This document shows, piece by piece, positions 50,507 to 61,178 of a stretch of DNA of 64,000 bases. Source of the stretch: Chitinophaga sp. E66 (GTDB lineage Bacteria > Bacteroidota > Bacteroidia > Chitinophagales > Chitinophagaceae); NCBI GenBank assembly GCA_019285755.1, contig CP079103.1, positions 4,588,001-4,652,000 of the forward strand, written 5' to 3'. The notes beneath the pieces are model-generated. The model saw only the letters and a program-made list of their open reading frames with translations. It searched no databases and was not told where the DNA came from. How positions within the stretch are numbered: position 1 is the stretch's first letter; each line of letters opens with the position of its first letter. The position numbers and the translations under genes are program-made.

Positions 50507-51289
50507 CTACTCCACCCGGATCGCTTTCCGCAACGCGCTATCCGCATTCGCGCCTTTCGGCACCAGCGCACTTAGCCAATCACCGTACATAGCGTTGGGG
50601 ATCACGATGTATCGGCTCCCCAGCCCCTGTTGTATCTCATCTACTTTGGCATTCCTTGCATCGGAAGACTGACGGTAGAAAATATCGGAGAAATCATTCA
50701 GGTTATCCCCAACCAGCATGGCGATCTCGAATTGCTTCGCCACCTCCTGCCGGCGGGGCTCCTTGTCAGAGTTGCCGGACGACATGAGTAAATGATCATT
50801 ATCCGCCTGCGGGAACCCGCAGCGCTGAAGGTTCTTCAGCGTGGCCGCCCGTTCGCTTTCCAGCCGGTTGGTAATGTAATAGATTGTAAATCCGCTCTCC
50901 GCCGCAAATGTAAAAAACGCTAACGCCCCGGAACAGGCTCCGCGGCCGCTTTCTGGTCCATTCCTCCCAGGTAGCCTGCGACCAGCTCCTGCCAGCCAGC
51001 GCTACCGATGCGGAATAAGGACTATTATCCAGGATGGTCTCGTCAATATCCGTTACGATGGCACGGGGCCGCAATGTCTGCTGGTGCCGCATCTCCTCCA
51101 CCCTGTCGCCCGCCGAGCGGTAAGCCTGCAGGCATAACGCCCGGTACTCCCCGCCCGTTGCTGCCATAGCGCCGCCCAGGCCGGACCGGCAGTCCACGGA
51201 TTACCCTGCGCCTGCGAATTAACCGCCACCGGGCCCGTTGATTTGCAGGCCGCTATCAAGATCAATAAAAAGAAACTAACGTACCGCAT
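50507..51289 (-). CDS. HAD-superfamily acid phosphatase lipoprotein, 5'-nucleotidase e(P4) family
   Basis: About 260 residues in three or four frames. The lipoprotein signal MRYVSFFLLILIAACKS ends in a lipobox cysteine, so it is anchored in the outer membrane. EYRALCLQAYRSAGDRVEEM, then the HAD nucleophile motif RPRAIVTDIDETILDNSPYS, RSWSQATWEEWTR, YYITNRLESERAATLKNLQ-like sequence (reconstructed over a frame change near 50900), and the C-terminal acid pair FEIAMLVGDNLNDFSDIF. It removes phosphate from nucleotides or other esters outside the cell membrane. It converges with the DUF1569 gene. Confidence 0.85.
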
Positions 51290-51451
51290 ATACGATGATT
51301 GAGAAGTGATGATTGAGTCAACACAACAAAAATCGGGAAAATTATATTCGGCGCCACAAAAAAAGGGCGGTAATATCTCCGGAAAAGCGAGATATTATCA
51401 GTGCGCATTTCAGGTAATTTCCCTAGCTTCGGTGCCCTTAAATTTTCATCC

Positions 51452-52551
51452 ATGCCAACCGAGACCCAATGCCGTATCGCGCTCACCTTCATCCCCAGAT
51501 CGGGGACGTGGTAGCCCGCCATCTCCTCGAACATTTCGGAAACGCCGCCGCCATCTTCTCCGCCTCCCGGCGGGAACTTGAGCGCATCCCCGCCGTAGGG
51601 CCCTCAGGGCCGGCGCCATCCGGCAGTTCCGCGATTTCAACCGCGTAGACGCGGAAATCAGCTTTATGGAGCGCCAGGGCGTCAGTACCCTCTTCTGGAC
51701 AGACGACTGCTATCCCGCCAGGCTCCGCCATTGCTGGGATGCGCCGGTGCTTCTTTATACCCGTGGGCAGGCGCAGCTGCAGGCGCCGCGCATGCTGGGG
51801 TCGTAGGCACCCGAAGACCCACACCCTATGGCATCGAATGCTGCCGATCGCTCATAGCCGGCCTCGCCCACCTTCATGTCACCATCGTCAGCGGCATGGC
51901 CTACGGTATCGATATTGCCGCCCACCAGGCAGCCCTGGAATCCGGGCTGCCCACTATCGGCGTGCTGGCCCATGGGCTCGACCGGCTCTATCCCCGCAAC
52001 ATGCCCATACGGCCCGGCAGATGCTAGATCAGGGCGGGCTGCTGTCCGACTTCCCCAGCGGCACGGTGCTCAACCGGATGCATTTCCCCGGCGCAACCGC
52101 ATCGTAGCGGGTTGCTGCGATGGCGTCCTGGTCCTCGAAAGCGGCATTAGCGGCGGCTCGCTCATCACGGCCGACCTGGCCATCGATTATAACCGCGACG
52201 TGCTGGCCGTTCCCGGCCGTATCGGCGACAAGGCCTCCGAGGGTTGCCTGGCCCTGATCCGGCAAAACAAAGCCGCGCTGGTCACCTCAGCAGCAGATAT
52301 CGCCGACGCCCTGAACTGGCGGGAATCCCCGCTTCATCCCAATCCATCGTCCAGACCTCCCTCTTCCAGGATCTCCCCTCCGGCCAGCGGATCTTGCTGG
52401 AAGCTCTAGGCGAAGCCCGCATGAGCCTGGACGAGATCCAGTATAAAAGCGGCATCCCCGGAGCCAGGTCACGGAAGGAATGCTTGCGCTGGAAATGATG
52501 GGAGCCGTCAGGGCCATGCCGGGGCATACATATCTGCGGACGTCGGGCTGA
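51452..52551 (+). CDS. dprA: DNA-processing protein DprA
   Basis: About 366 residues over about six frames. MPTETQCRIALTFIPQIGDV, VARHLLEHFGNAAAIFSASR (helix-hairpin-helix), LFWTDDCYPARLRHCWDAPV, the Rossmann core VVGTRRPTPYGIECC, VTIVSGMAYGIDIAAHQAAL, TIGVLAHGLDRLYPRN, LDQGGLLSDFPSGTVLNRMH, FPGRNRIVAG, SGSLITADLAIDYNRDVLAV, PGRIGDKASEGCLALIRQNK, and a winged-helix end MSLDEIQYKSGIPGA, ALEMMGAVRAMPG. It loads RecA onto incoming single strands during transformation. Confidence 0.92.
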
Positions 52552-52618
52552 CGTGGGTTACACATGGTGCATTATCCGCACATGAAAATCGGTTTGCACG
52601 GAATCCATAAATTAGTCG

Positions 52619-52626
52619 TACATTTG
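52619..52626 (+). promoter_or_regulatory. guaB: -7 element (TACATTTG) of guaB
   Basis: TACATTTG fits TAnnTTTG and lies 39 bases before the guaB ATG. A TTTG box is present at 52593-52596, 22 bases upstream, slightly longer than the usual 17-20. Confidence 0.5.
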
Positions 52627-52665
52627 CGTGCAATTATTTAGCAACCTTACCAAAATAATTGCAAT

Positions 52666-54143
52666 ATGCCTGCGGGAAAATCTAAAGAGAAATTTGTAGC
52701 TGACGGTCTCACCTTCGATGATGTTTTACTGGTGCCTGCCTACTCAGAAGTGCTGCCCAGAGAAGTAAACATCTCTTCTCAACTTACCAAAAACCTTCGT
52801 ATCAACATTCCCATGGTCTCTGCTGCCATGGATACCGTAACGGAAGCCACCCTGGCCATCGCATTGGCACGGGAAGGCGGTATCGGCATCCTGCACAAGA
52901 ACATGAGCATCGAGAAACAGGCCGAACTGGTAAGGAAAGTGAAACGCAGCGAAAGCGGGCTCATCCTCGACCCGGTTACCCTCAGCGCAGACTCTACCAT
53001 CGGCCAGGCCCTCCGCCTGATGCGCGATAACGGCATCAGCGGCATCCCCATCGTAGACGGCGACAAAAAGCTGATCGGCATCCTCACCAACCGCGACCTC
53101 CGCTTCGAAAAGCATAATACCAAACGCCTCATCAGCGAGGTAATGACCAAAGACAAGCTCGTGACCGCGCCCGAAGGCACGGACATGAAGAAGGCCGAAA
53201 AGATCCTCCAGCAGCACCGCATCGAAAAACTCCCCGTAGTCAATAAACAGGGTAAACTCGTAGGGCTTATCACCTATCGTGATATCCTCCAGGTTCAAAG
53301 CTGCCCTAATGCCGCCAAAGACGCATTTGGACGCCTGCTGGTAGGCGCTGCCCTTGGCATCACCCAGGACTTACAAGACCGTGCAGCCGCGCTGATCAAT
53401 GTAGGGGTTGACGTCGTTACCCTCGACAGCGCCCATGGCCACTCGATCTACGTGCTCGAAGCCATGAAGAAACTCAAAAAAGCATTCCCGAAACTGCAGG
53501 TGATCGGCGGTAACGTTGCTACCGCAGAAGGCGCGCTCGCCCTGGCAGCAGCCGGAGCAGACGCCGTGAAGGTAGGCGTTGGCCCCGGATCTATTTGCAC
53601 ACCCGCGTTGTGACCGGCGCCGGCTTCCCGCAGCTGTCCGCCGTGATGAACGCCGCTCAGGCCCTGAAGAAACAAGGCATCCCCGTTATCGCTGACGGTG
53701 GCATCCGCTACACCGGCGACATGGTAAAAGCCCTCGCAGCAGGCGCTTCCACCATCATGGCCGGCTCCATCTTCGCAGGCGTGGAAGAAAGCCCCGGAGA
53801 AACCATCATCTACGAAGGCCGTAAATTCAAATCCTACCGCGGCATGGGCTCTATCGAAGCCATGGCCGAAGGCTCCAAAGACCGTTACTTCCAGGATGTG
53901 GAAGCCGATATCAAGAAGCTCGTTCCCGAAGGTATCGTGGGCCGCGTTCCCTACAAAGGCACCCTTTCCGAGGTGGTACAGCAGTTCGTGGGCGGTCTCC
54001 GCGCAGGTATGGGCTACGTAGGCGCCAAAGATATCAAGGCCCTGCAAGACGCGCAGTTCGTGAAGATCACTTCCGCTACCGTGAAGGAAAACCACCCGCA
54101 CGACGTAGTGATCACCAAAGAAGCGCCCAACTACAGCCGCTAA
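52666..54143 (+). CDS. guaB: IMP dehydrogenase
   Basis: About 492 residues in two frames. GLTFDDVLLVPAYSEVLPRE, MVSAAMDTVTEATLAIALAR, EGGIGILHKNMS, two CBS domains at about residues 95-215 (DSTIGQALRLMRDNGISGIP; MKKAEKILQQHRIEKLPVV), VDVVTLDSAHGHSIYVLEAM, GNVATAEGALALAAAGADAV, and the catalytic loop VGVGPGSICT followed by RVVTGAG. One C is missing at about 53598, right after the catalytic cysteine. Then IPVIADGGIRYTGDMVKALA, YRGMGSIEAMAEGSKDRYF. It makes XMP for GMP synthesis. Confidence 0.97.
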
Positions 54144-54167
54144 ACATCATTTTCCCGTGATATTTCG

Positions 54168-54196
54168 AAGGGCCTGCCACCGCAGGCCCTTTTTTC
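54168..54196 (+). terminator. Rho-independent terminator of guaB
   Basis: Perfect 10-bp inverted repeat AAGGGCCTGC (54168-54177) / GCAGGCCCTT (54182-54191), 4-base loop, then a T run to 54195. It lies 25 bases after the guaB stop. Confidence 0.92.
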
Positions 54197-54210
54197 TTGC
54201 GTTCCCTTTA

Positions 54211-54218
54211 TATATTTG
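54211..54218 (+). promoter_or_regulatory. lnt: -7 element (TATATTTG) directly before lnt
   Basis: TATATTTG fits TAnnTTTG and ends four bases before the lnt ATG at 54223, again the near-leaderless layout. The -33 region falls in the T run of the guaB terminator. Confidence 0.5.
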
Positions 54219-54222
54219 AAAA

Positions 54223-55825
54223 ATGAATGCAATTATGCGCAAGTACGGCGCCCTGCTCCTCAGCATCCTCTCCGGCCTCCTCCTGTGGGCGGCCTGGCCT
54301 ACGTCTCCCCTTACCTTCCTGATCTTCGTCGCCTTCGTACCCCTGCTCTTTATGAGCGAGCGGATGACCGACCGCCCCGGCGCTTATTTCGGACTGTTGT
54401 TCCTCTCCTTCTGGATATGGAACACCGCCACCACCTGGTGGGTCGGAAACACCACCGTGCCCGCCAGCGGGATTTTCGCCAATGCATTCAATGCGCTCCT
54501 GATGTCCATTCCGTGGATGTGTTACCGCACCACGCGGCTACGCGCCGGAAGGGCCACCGGGTACTTTGCCCTGGCCGTTTACTGGATGACGTTTGAATAC
54601 ATCCACCAACATTGGGAGCTCAGCTGGCCCTGGCTGACGCTCGGCAACGTTTTCGCCATGCGCCCCTATTGGGTGCAGTGGTACTCATGGTTCGGCACGG
54701 AAGGAGGATCCTGGTGGGTGCTGATAGTCAACATCCTGGTATTCCGGGCCATTGTCAAAATTCAGGACAGCAAATCATACAAATCGTTACTCGCCCCATC
54801 GCTTATCGTCATCCTGCCGATGATATGTTCCATGATCACATCCATTCACATGAGGATGCCTTATCCGGCAAACATCGTGATCGTTCAGCCCAACATCGAT
54901 CCATATGATGAGAAATTCGCCCGGGGTGCGGCGGACGTCCAGTTGCAGAAACTCCTGGAACTAACCGCGCAGAAAACGGATACTTCGACCCGTTTTATCA
55001 TCTGGCCTGAAACTGCACTCTTTCCCACCGGCGCCTGGGAGCATGAACTGAACCAGCAACCCGAGGTGATCGCCATCAGGCAGTTCCTGCAGCGCTTCCT
55101 AAAGCCCGCGTGATTTCAGGAGCGGCGACCTACCGGCAATACACGGTGGTGGACGAAATCCCTTCCACCGCGCGCCACGCGGCCGAAGCCAATTACTGGT
55201 ATGACGCTTTTAACTCCTCTGTTCAGATCGATACATCCGCCAATGTCCAGGTTTATCATAAAGCGCGGCTGGTACCAGGCGTAGAACTGACGCCCTACAT
55301 GCGGTACCTGCCGTTTATGAAAAAGCTCGCCCTCGATTTCGGCGGCATCTCCGGCAGTTATGGCCTGACGCCCGGCGTACCACATTTCACCAGCCCGGAC
55401 TGCAACGTCTATACCGCCATTTGCTATGAGTCGGTGTATGGAAGTTATGTTGCCGGAAAAATGCGCGATGGCGCGCAATTACTGGCCATTGTGACGAATG
55501 ATGGCTGGTGGGGAAATACTGAAGGCCACAGGCAGCACCTGCAATACGCGCGCCTGCGGGCTATTGAAACCCGAAAACCGGTAGTCAGGAGCGCCAATAC
55601 CGGCATCTCTGCGCTGATCACGCCATCAGGCGACATCGAAAAAGCCTGCCTTATTGGGAAGCTGGTGTTATTTCCGGGTATGCAAAATGCTCCTCACACC
55701 AGACCTTTTACGTCAAATATTGCGACTACATCGCGATCGCACCGGTGATCTTTTGTATCTTGCTATTGATATACACCATTGTTTTACGCGTAATCAGCAG
55801 GAAAAATGTGGAAAACATTCGATAA
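54223..55825 (+). CDS. lnt: Apolipoprotein N-acyltransferase
   Basis: About 534 residues in three frames. Six or more N-terminal membrane helices (LLSILSGLLLWAAWPTSPLT, FLIFVAFVPLLFMSE). The nitrilase-fold domain has the catalytic triad: Glu in RFIIWPETALFPTG, Lys in VYHKARLVPGVE, Cys in YTAICYESVYGSYV. Then AIVTNDGWWGNTEGHRQHLQ, ETRKPVVRSANTGIS. The C-terminal end needs another frame change near 55650 to give QTFYVKYCDYIAIAPVIFCI and a last membrane helix, stopping at 55825. It adds the third acyl chain to lipoproteins. Its end overlaps the next gene by 20 bases. Confidence 0.93.
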
Positions 55826-56607
55826 CGGAGGACAGGAAGGCGCGTATTGGACGGAAGGACAGGGCGACGCCGTACTCTTACTGCACGGCTTCGCGGAAGA
55901 CCATTCCGTTTGGGAGCACCAGACCGCCTATCTCCGCGCGCATTACCGGGTGATCGTACCCGACCTCCCCGGCACAGGGCGCTCCGCCCTTACATCCCCC
56001 TCAGTATGGAAAGCATGGCCGCATTTGCCTGGCAGGCACTGCAGGCAGAAGGGCTCAGCAGCGCCGTCGTCATCGGGCATTCTATGGGCGGATACATCGC
56101 GCTCGCCTTTGCAGAAGCTTACCCCGATGCTGTAGAAGGCCTGGGGCTGTTCAGTTCCACCGCAAGGCCGGACACAGAAGAGAAAAAGAAAGCCGCCGCA
56201 AATCCATCCGCATCATGCAACAATACGGCGTGGAATCTTTCGTGAAACAATTGCTGCCCAATATGTTCTCTGCGCAGTTCCTCGAGAAACAGGCTGCCCG
56301 GATCGATAATTACATGCAACAGGCCATCCGGATTCCCATGGCCACCATGATCGCCTGTTACGAAGCGATGATCGCCCGGCCGGACAGGACCGCAGTGCTT
56401 TCCAACCTCCGCCAGCCTGCATTCTTCTTCATAGGCAAAGAGGATCAGGCCGTTCCGCTGGACAACAGCATGACCCAGGTTGTACTACCTTCCATCGCCA
56501 GTATCCATATCTTCGATCATGTTGGTCATATGGGCATGCTGGAGGTATTCGAAGAAAGCAGCATGCTGCTGCACCAATTCATTACTTTCTGCCAACACAG
56601 ACAATAA
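55806..56607 (+). CDS. Alpha/beta hydrolase
   Basis: About 267 residues in three frames. VLLLHGFAEDHSVWEHQTAY (oxyanion HG), VIVPDLPGTGRS, then the nucleophile elbow AVVIGHSMGGYIALAFAEAY, AFFFIGKEDQAVPL (acid), and FDHVGHMGMLEVFEES (His), a full triad. ATG 55806 overlaps the lnt end, so the genes are co-transcribed. Substrate unknown. Confidence 0.85.
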
Positions 56608-56613
56608 AAAACG

Positions 56614-56649
56614 GGCCGGTACGTTAAGGCTCTTTTTGACGTACCGGCC
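56614..56649 (+). terminator. Hairpin terminator after the alpha/beta hydrolase
   Basis: Perfect 11-bp inverted repeat GGCCGGTACGT (56614-56624) / ACGTACCGGCC (56639-56649) with a 14-base loop. It starts seven bases after the stop. The following TGCATTATTTC is only partly T-rich, but A5 precedes the stem. Confidence 0.7.
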
Positions 56650-56851
56650 TGCATTATTTCGCTTCACTTTGCCCTTCCGTCCCCTCCCTCCCCATAAACT
56701 TCTCGTATAAACGAAAACCTCCTTTCCCGCCAGTCTGCTATCCTACAATCGCTTACACGTTAGGGCTAATTCTATGTAGCCGCCCACCACTTTATTTTCA
56801 GCAAACGAACGATTTTCCGTAAATTATGTTAACAAAGTAAAGCCTAACCCC

Positions 56852-58778
56852 ATGGGCAAATTTGTAACCCTCCTGATCTTACTGGCCTGTCTGTTGTGCA
56901 ATACGGTGAACGCGTACCATATTATCGGCGGGGAAATATTTTACCGGCATCTAGGCATCAATCCCGCAAATGGATTGCATCGTTACCAGGTTACCATGAA
57001 GCTTTACCGGGACGGTGACTTCGTATGCGGTACCCGGCAAGGGTGCCTGGACTACTTCGAAAACCCGGTCCCTTTTCACATCTTTACCGCCAATGGCGCC
57101 CGCGTAGGGCTCCGCGCCTGATGTCCATCGCCCGCACCGCTTCCATCCGCGACACACTGAAAAACCCCTGCCTTGCGCCGCAGACCATTTACCTGGAAGT
57201 AGCGTTTTATGAGAGCGAGGTCATCGAATTACCCGCAATTCCGGGCGGTTATTATGTGACTTACCAGCGTTGCTGCCGCGGGGAATCGCTCACCAATATC
57301 TACAATTCCGAACGCGAAGGCTCCAACTTCTACACTGGATCCCCGGCACCGAGCTCCGCCCGGAAAATAACAGCGCCTACTTCGACATAGAAGAATCACC
57401 CGTGATATGCGCCGGCCTCCCCTTACGTTACAATTACCGCGCTACCGACCCAGACGGCGACAGCCTCACTTATTCCCTCTGCAACGCACTGGCCGGCGGC
57501 ACCAACCGCAACAACGAAAACTCCGCCACGCCGCCGCCCTATAACACCACCGTCAGTTACATTCCGCCCTATAATGGCGGCAATCCCATGGGCGGAAACC
57601 CCACGCTGTCGATCGATAATAACGGACTGATCACCGGCACGCCAGGCCGGGCCGGCAAGTTCGTAGTCTCCGTCTGCGTATCGGAGTGGGACCGTCGAAC
57701 CAAGCGGCTCCTCGGCACCCATCAGAAAGACATCCTCATCACCGTATACAATTGCAGCACCCGCATTACCGCCTCTACGCCTTCCACCCTCTATCATTGC
57801 AACGACTCCTCGGCATGCGGGTACCCATCACCAATAACAGCGTGGCCGGCTTTACGTCCAGGTTTGCATGGACCTTCAGCGACGGAACGGACACTATTAC
57901 CAATTCCGCGACGTCTTCTTTAAATCTTTCGCAGATACCGGCGTATACACCGTGAAACTGGTGGTAAACCCCGGCCTCCCTGCACCGACAGCACCACCGG
58001 CCGCATCTTCAATTATCCCGGCCTTCGGACTGGCTTCACCGTCCAGGGCTGTGCCGCGAAAACCCGGTATTCTTTACCGATACCTCCTCTTACCGAAACG
58101 GGCTGATCACCTACCGCAAGTGGGATTTCGGCGTAGCCGGTACGGAAGACGATACATCCGGCATCACTACTCCCATGTACCGGTACACTACCGGAGACGT
58201 TTATACGATACGGCTGACATTGAAAACCAACCGGGGTTGTGATGCTACGGTCACGAAGAACTTCAGGCTATACGAAGTAAAACCTTTTGCAGGGAATGAT
58301 ACCATCCTCGCCAGGGGCAAACCATGCGCATGAACGGCCAGGGCGGAGATTTCTACCAGTGGACGCCCGCCTCCGGACTGAGCGATCCCAATGCACGGGA
58401 CCCGATACTCAACTGGAGCCAGGAAACCACCCTCAGGTTGCGCGTCAGCAACCAGCAGGGATGCGTGGGCTTCGATGATATCAATATCAAGTACTACACC
58501 GGACCGGAGTTCTATATTCCCAACGCCTTCACGCCCAACGGAGACGGCAATAACGATTATTTCCGGTTCATACCGGTGGGCATCAAAGAATATCACTACT
58601 TCCGCATCTTCAACCGGTGGGGCGAACTGGTCTATAATTCGCTTGACTTCCGGCGCGGCTGGGACGGCTATTATAACGGTAAGCCGGCGGTCGTGGATAC
58701 CTACCTCTGGATCCTGGAAGGCATAGACCTCAACGGTGTCAAGATTTCCAAAAAGGGACCGTAACTTTGCTTCGCTAA
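56852..58778 (+). CDS. Secreted PKD-domain protein with gliding/T9SS C-terminal sorting domain (CHU_C)
   Basis: About 642 residues over at least six frames. Signal peptide FVTLLILLACLLCNTVNA, then YHIIGGEIFYRHLG, YQVTMKLYRD (the common start of large adhesin-like Bacteroidota proteins). YRATDPDGDSLTYSLCNALA, Ig/PKD-like segments (FAWTFSDGTDTITNSATSSL; ITYRKWDFGVAGTEDDTSG, YRYTTGDVYTIRLTLKTNRG). C-terminal YIPNAFTPNGDGNNDYFRFI, YFRIFNRWGELVYNS, RGWDGYYNGKPAVVDTYLWI, then KISKKGTVTLLR with one G restored at about 58757. This is a type B T9SS sorting domain, so it is exported and surface-attached or released. Confidence 0.88.
58762..58769 (+). promoter_or_regulatory. -7 element (TAACTTTG) for the SDR gene, inside the CHU_C gene end
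   Basis: TAACTTTG fits TAnnTTTG and lies 20 bases before the SDR ATG at 58790. It overlaps the last codons of the upstream gene. No TTTG -33 box stands at the usual distance. Confidence 0.4.
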
Positions 58779-58789
58779 ACGCCCATAAC

Positions 58790-59549
58790 ATGAAGACTGG
58801 AAAACCGCACTCATTACCGGCGCCACTGCCGGATTCGGAGAAGCCTGCGCGGAAAGGTTCGCAAAGGAAGGATACCGCCTGATCGTAACCGGCAGGAGAT
58901 CCGAACGCCTCAACGCCCTCCAACAACGCCTGAAAGCCGTTTACGGCACTGAAATCGTGCCCTGGTATTCGACGTGCGGGAAAAAGCGGCGGTCACCTCC
59001 GCGCTGGAAAGCCTGCCTGAAGCCTGGCGCCGGATCGACGTCCTGGTGAATAACGCCGGTCTCGCGCTCGACCTCTCCACCATCGACGAAGGCGATACCG
59101 ACGACTGGGATACTATGATCGATACGAACGTCAAAGGCTTGTTATATGTCAGCAGGACCGTCATCCCCTGGATGAAAGAAAGGAAAAGCGGTCATATCAT
59201 TAATATCGGCTCCACGGCCGCCAAGATCGTGTACGCCAAAGGAAACGTCTACTGCGCAACGAAGGCCGCGGTTGATGCCTTGTCGCAGGGCATGCGGATC
59301 GATCTGCTGCCGTATGGCATCAAAGTAACCGCGGTGCATCCCGGCGCTGCGGAGACGGAGTTTTCATTGGTACGCTTTAAGGGAGATACATCTAAGGCCA
59401 AAGGGGTTTATACCGGCTTTGAGCCGCTACAGGCCGAAGATGTGGCCAATGTGGTATGGTATTGCAGTTCCCTGCCGCCCCATGTCTGCATTAACGACCT
59501 GGTAGTTACCGCAACGGCGCAGGCGAACGCTTATTATACCTACAAATGA
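58790..59549 (+). CDS. Short-chain dehydrogenase/reductase (SDR), YdfG-like
   Basis: About 253 residues over three frames. KTALITGATAGFGEACAERF (TGxxxGxG cofactor loop), YRLIVTGRRSERL (an Arg pair favouring NADP), VFDVREKAAVTSALESLPEA, IDVLVNNAGLALDLSTIDEG, HIINIGSTAAKIVYAKGNVY (catalytic Ser), NVYCATKAAVDALSQGMRID (YxxxK), VTAVHPGAAETEFSLVRFKG. The GxAxDLsxIdEGdxDDWDtMIDTNvkGLLYVsr pattern is that of 3-hydroxy acid dehydrogenases such as YdfG. Substrate not certain. Confidence 0.88.
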
Positions 59550-59723
59550 AAAACTACACATTAGTGTTATTACACAAGTTATAATTATATATTATATTTA
59601 CAATCCCTATAAACCGACTCTGAATTAACGACATACAGACGAGCTCAATTCTGAAAGTACCATGGCGTCAAAAGGGCGCCGTGACCTGGATGAACCTATC
59701 GATAATCCTATAACCATATCCCT

Positions 59724-59885
59724 ATGCTAACATTTGTTACTATGTACATCCTGAGATTGTACTATCCGAGATGTAAGGAGTTTCTGGGAGCCTATTTTGA
59801 CAGTTCCCGCAGAAACAATTACGGTCGCTGGGCCATGCGTCAGAGCTGGAAAGCCGAGAAGCAATGGTCGTGGGGCTACAACTGA
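59724..59885 (+). CDS. Small 53-residue hypothetical protein
   Basis: ATG 59724 to TGA 59885: MLTFVTMYILRLYYPRCKEF, then a Tyr/Arg/Trp-rich basic end (RRNNYGRWAMRQSWKAEKQW). It is short, but is directly followed by a strong terminator and preceded by an AT-rich, promoter-like gap (59550-59723). No family recognised. It could equally be a short RNA gene. Confidence 0.45.
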   Translation: MLTFVTMYILRLYYPRCKEFLGAYFDSSRRNNYGRWAMRQSWKAEKQWSWGYN

Positions 59886-59904
59886 CTCTCAATCTCAACG
59901 AATT

Positions 59905-59935
59905 AAAAGAGGACGCCGCAACGCGTCCTCTTTTT
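59905..59935. terminator. Bidirectional rho-independent terminator
   Basis: Perfect 12-bp inverted repeat AAAAGAGGACGC (59905-59916) / GCGTCCTCTTTT (59923-59934) with a 6-base loop. It has a T run on the plus strand and, by symmetry, on the minus strand. It serves the small gene (+) and the BNR gene (-), which converge here. Confidence 0.92.
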
Positions 59936-59959
59936 ATTCCCGTTAATATTGCGCTTTGG

Positions 59960-61178
59960 TTATTCCCACTCCACCCGGCGCACGCAAATCACTTCCTTTC
60001 CTCCTGCTCTTTTCCGGTAGGCTATAGCCACCGTTTTATCCGCTACAGGTTTCAGCACCGGAAATACAGATTGTTCGCCGTCGCCGGTCAGGAAGGTGGT
60101 GGTAATGGTCTTCCCTTCGGGGATTTCCGGATGAGACCGATCCGTTGGGTGGTAGTGTCTGTGGGCTCGTCCCAGTGAGAAGGAGGTCTCCGGTGGGCAT
60201 AGCGGCCAGCTGCGGGTGTTTGGCCGTGGGCCTGGCGCTGATACTTTCCCTTCCAGAGAAGGTGATGCCGTTGTTGATGGACTTACTGTAGAATACGCCC
60301 TCTCCGCCTCCCATGGTAAACCAGGCGAAATGGAGCCCGGCGCGGTTGCTGGTCATGGCAGGCCCCGTGTGGGGGCACCCGTTTACCGCCCAGTTGTCGG
60401 CGCTGATACGCACGGGTTGCGTAAAGGTTTCGCCTCCGTCTTTCGAATAAATATGCACCATATCCCGGATCGTATCATGAATGATATCACGGAATGCAAC
60501 ATGAAGGCCTCCCTGCGGATCGGTATAAAGAGATGTACGGCAGCACTGGCAAACTGTTTGCACCAGGGGCGAGGCCGTTCGAAGCCCCCGGCCCCGGAAG
60601 TCGCGGTGAACAGGGTAGAGCCTTCGAGCTGGTGGTCTTTGCGGTTATCCAGCCATACGGCCGCCACCTCACCGGAAGGTAAGGGCGACATATCGAAATA
60701 GCGCTGATCGTAACCCGCAGTATCCGTTACCAGCGGCACGGCCGCTTCCCAGGTCTTACCGCCATCGGCCGAACGGGTGTAATAAACCTTTCCCGCGTAC
60801 TTATTCCTTGGATCGGGGTTGCGGGTGAAACATGGCTACCGCTTCACCATTCTTCCTGAAAACGATCTTGGGCATATTCTCCGGCTGTGGTGCAATTCCG
60901 GTAGCCGTAGGTACGGGCACGGGTTTCCCGAAATGTACGCCTCCGTCCTCCGAAACAGCATACCATAACGATCCGTCATCGCTACCTGGCTCCTGCTCTA
61001 CCCAGCTGACGATCATCCGGCCAGCCGCATCATGCGATATATGCGTGCAGGAAGCGATCTTTCCCATATCGGATATCACCTGCTCCGCACCCACCCGGAA
61101 GCCCTGCGGCTGCCCGCACGCCGCCACCAGCGCAGCAAGCCATATCATTGAAAAACGATTGAATATCCCCATTATCAT
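59960..61178 (-). CDS. BNR/Asp-box propeller lipoprotein (sialidase-like)
   Basis: About 406 residues over four frames. The lipoprotein signal FNRFSMIWLAALVAACGQPQ has a lipobox cysteine. Four Asp-box motifs are visible: SEDGGVHFGKP, SADGGKTWEA, SKDGGETFTQP and SINNGITFSG. Between them are VVSWVEQEPGSDDGSLWYAV, YFDMSPLPSGEVAAVWLDNR, DPQGGLHVAFRDI and HTGPAMTSNRAGLHFAWF. It ends RKRAGGKEVICVRRVEWE. The fold resembles sialidase propellers, but no catalytic Arg triad can be assigned. The start overlaps the TonB receptor stop (TAATG), so the two are translationally coupled and probably act together at the outer membrane. Confidence 0.8.
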
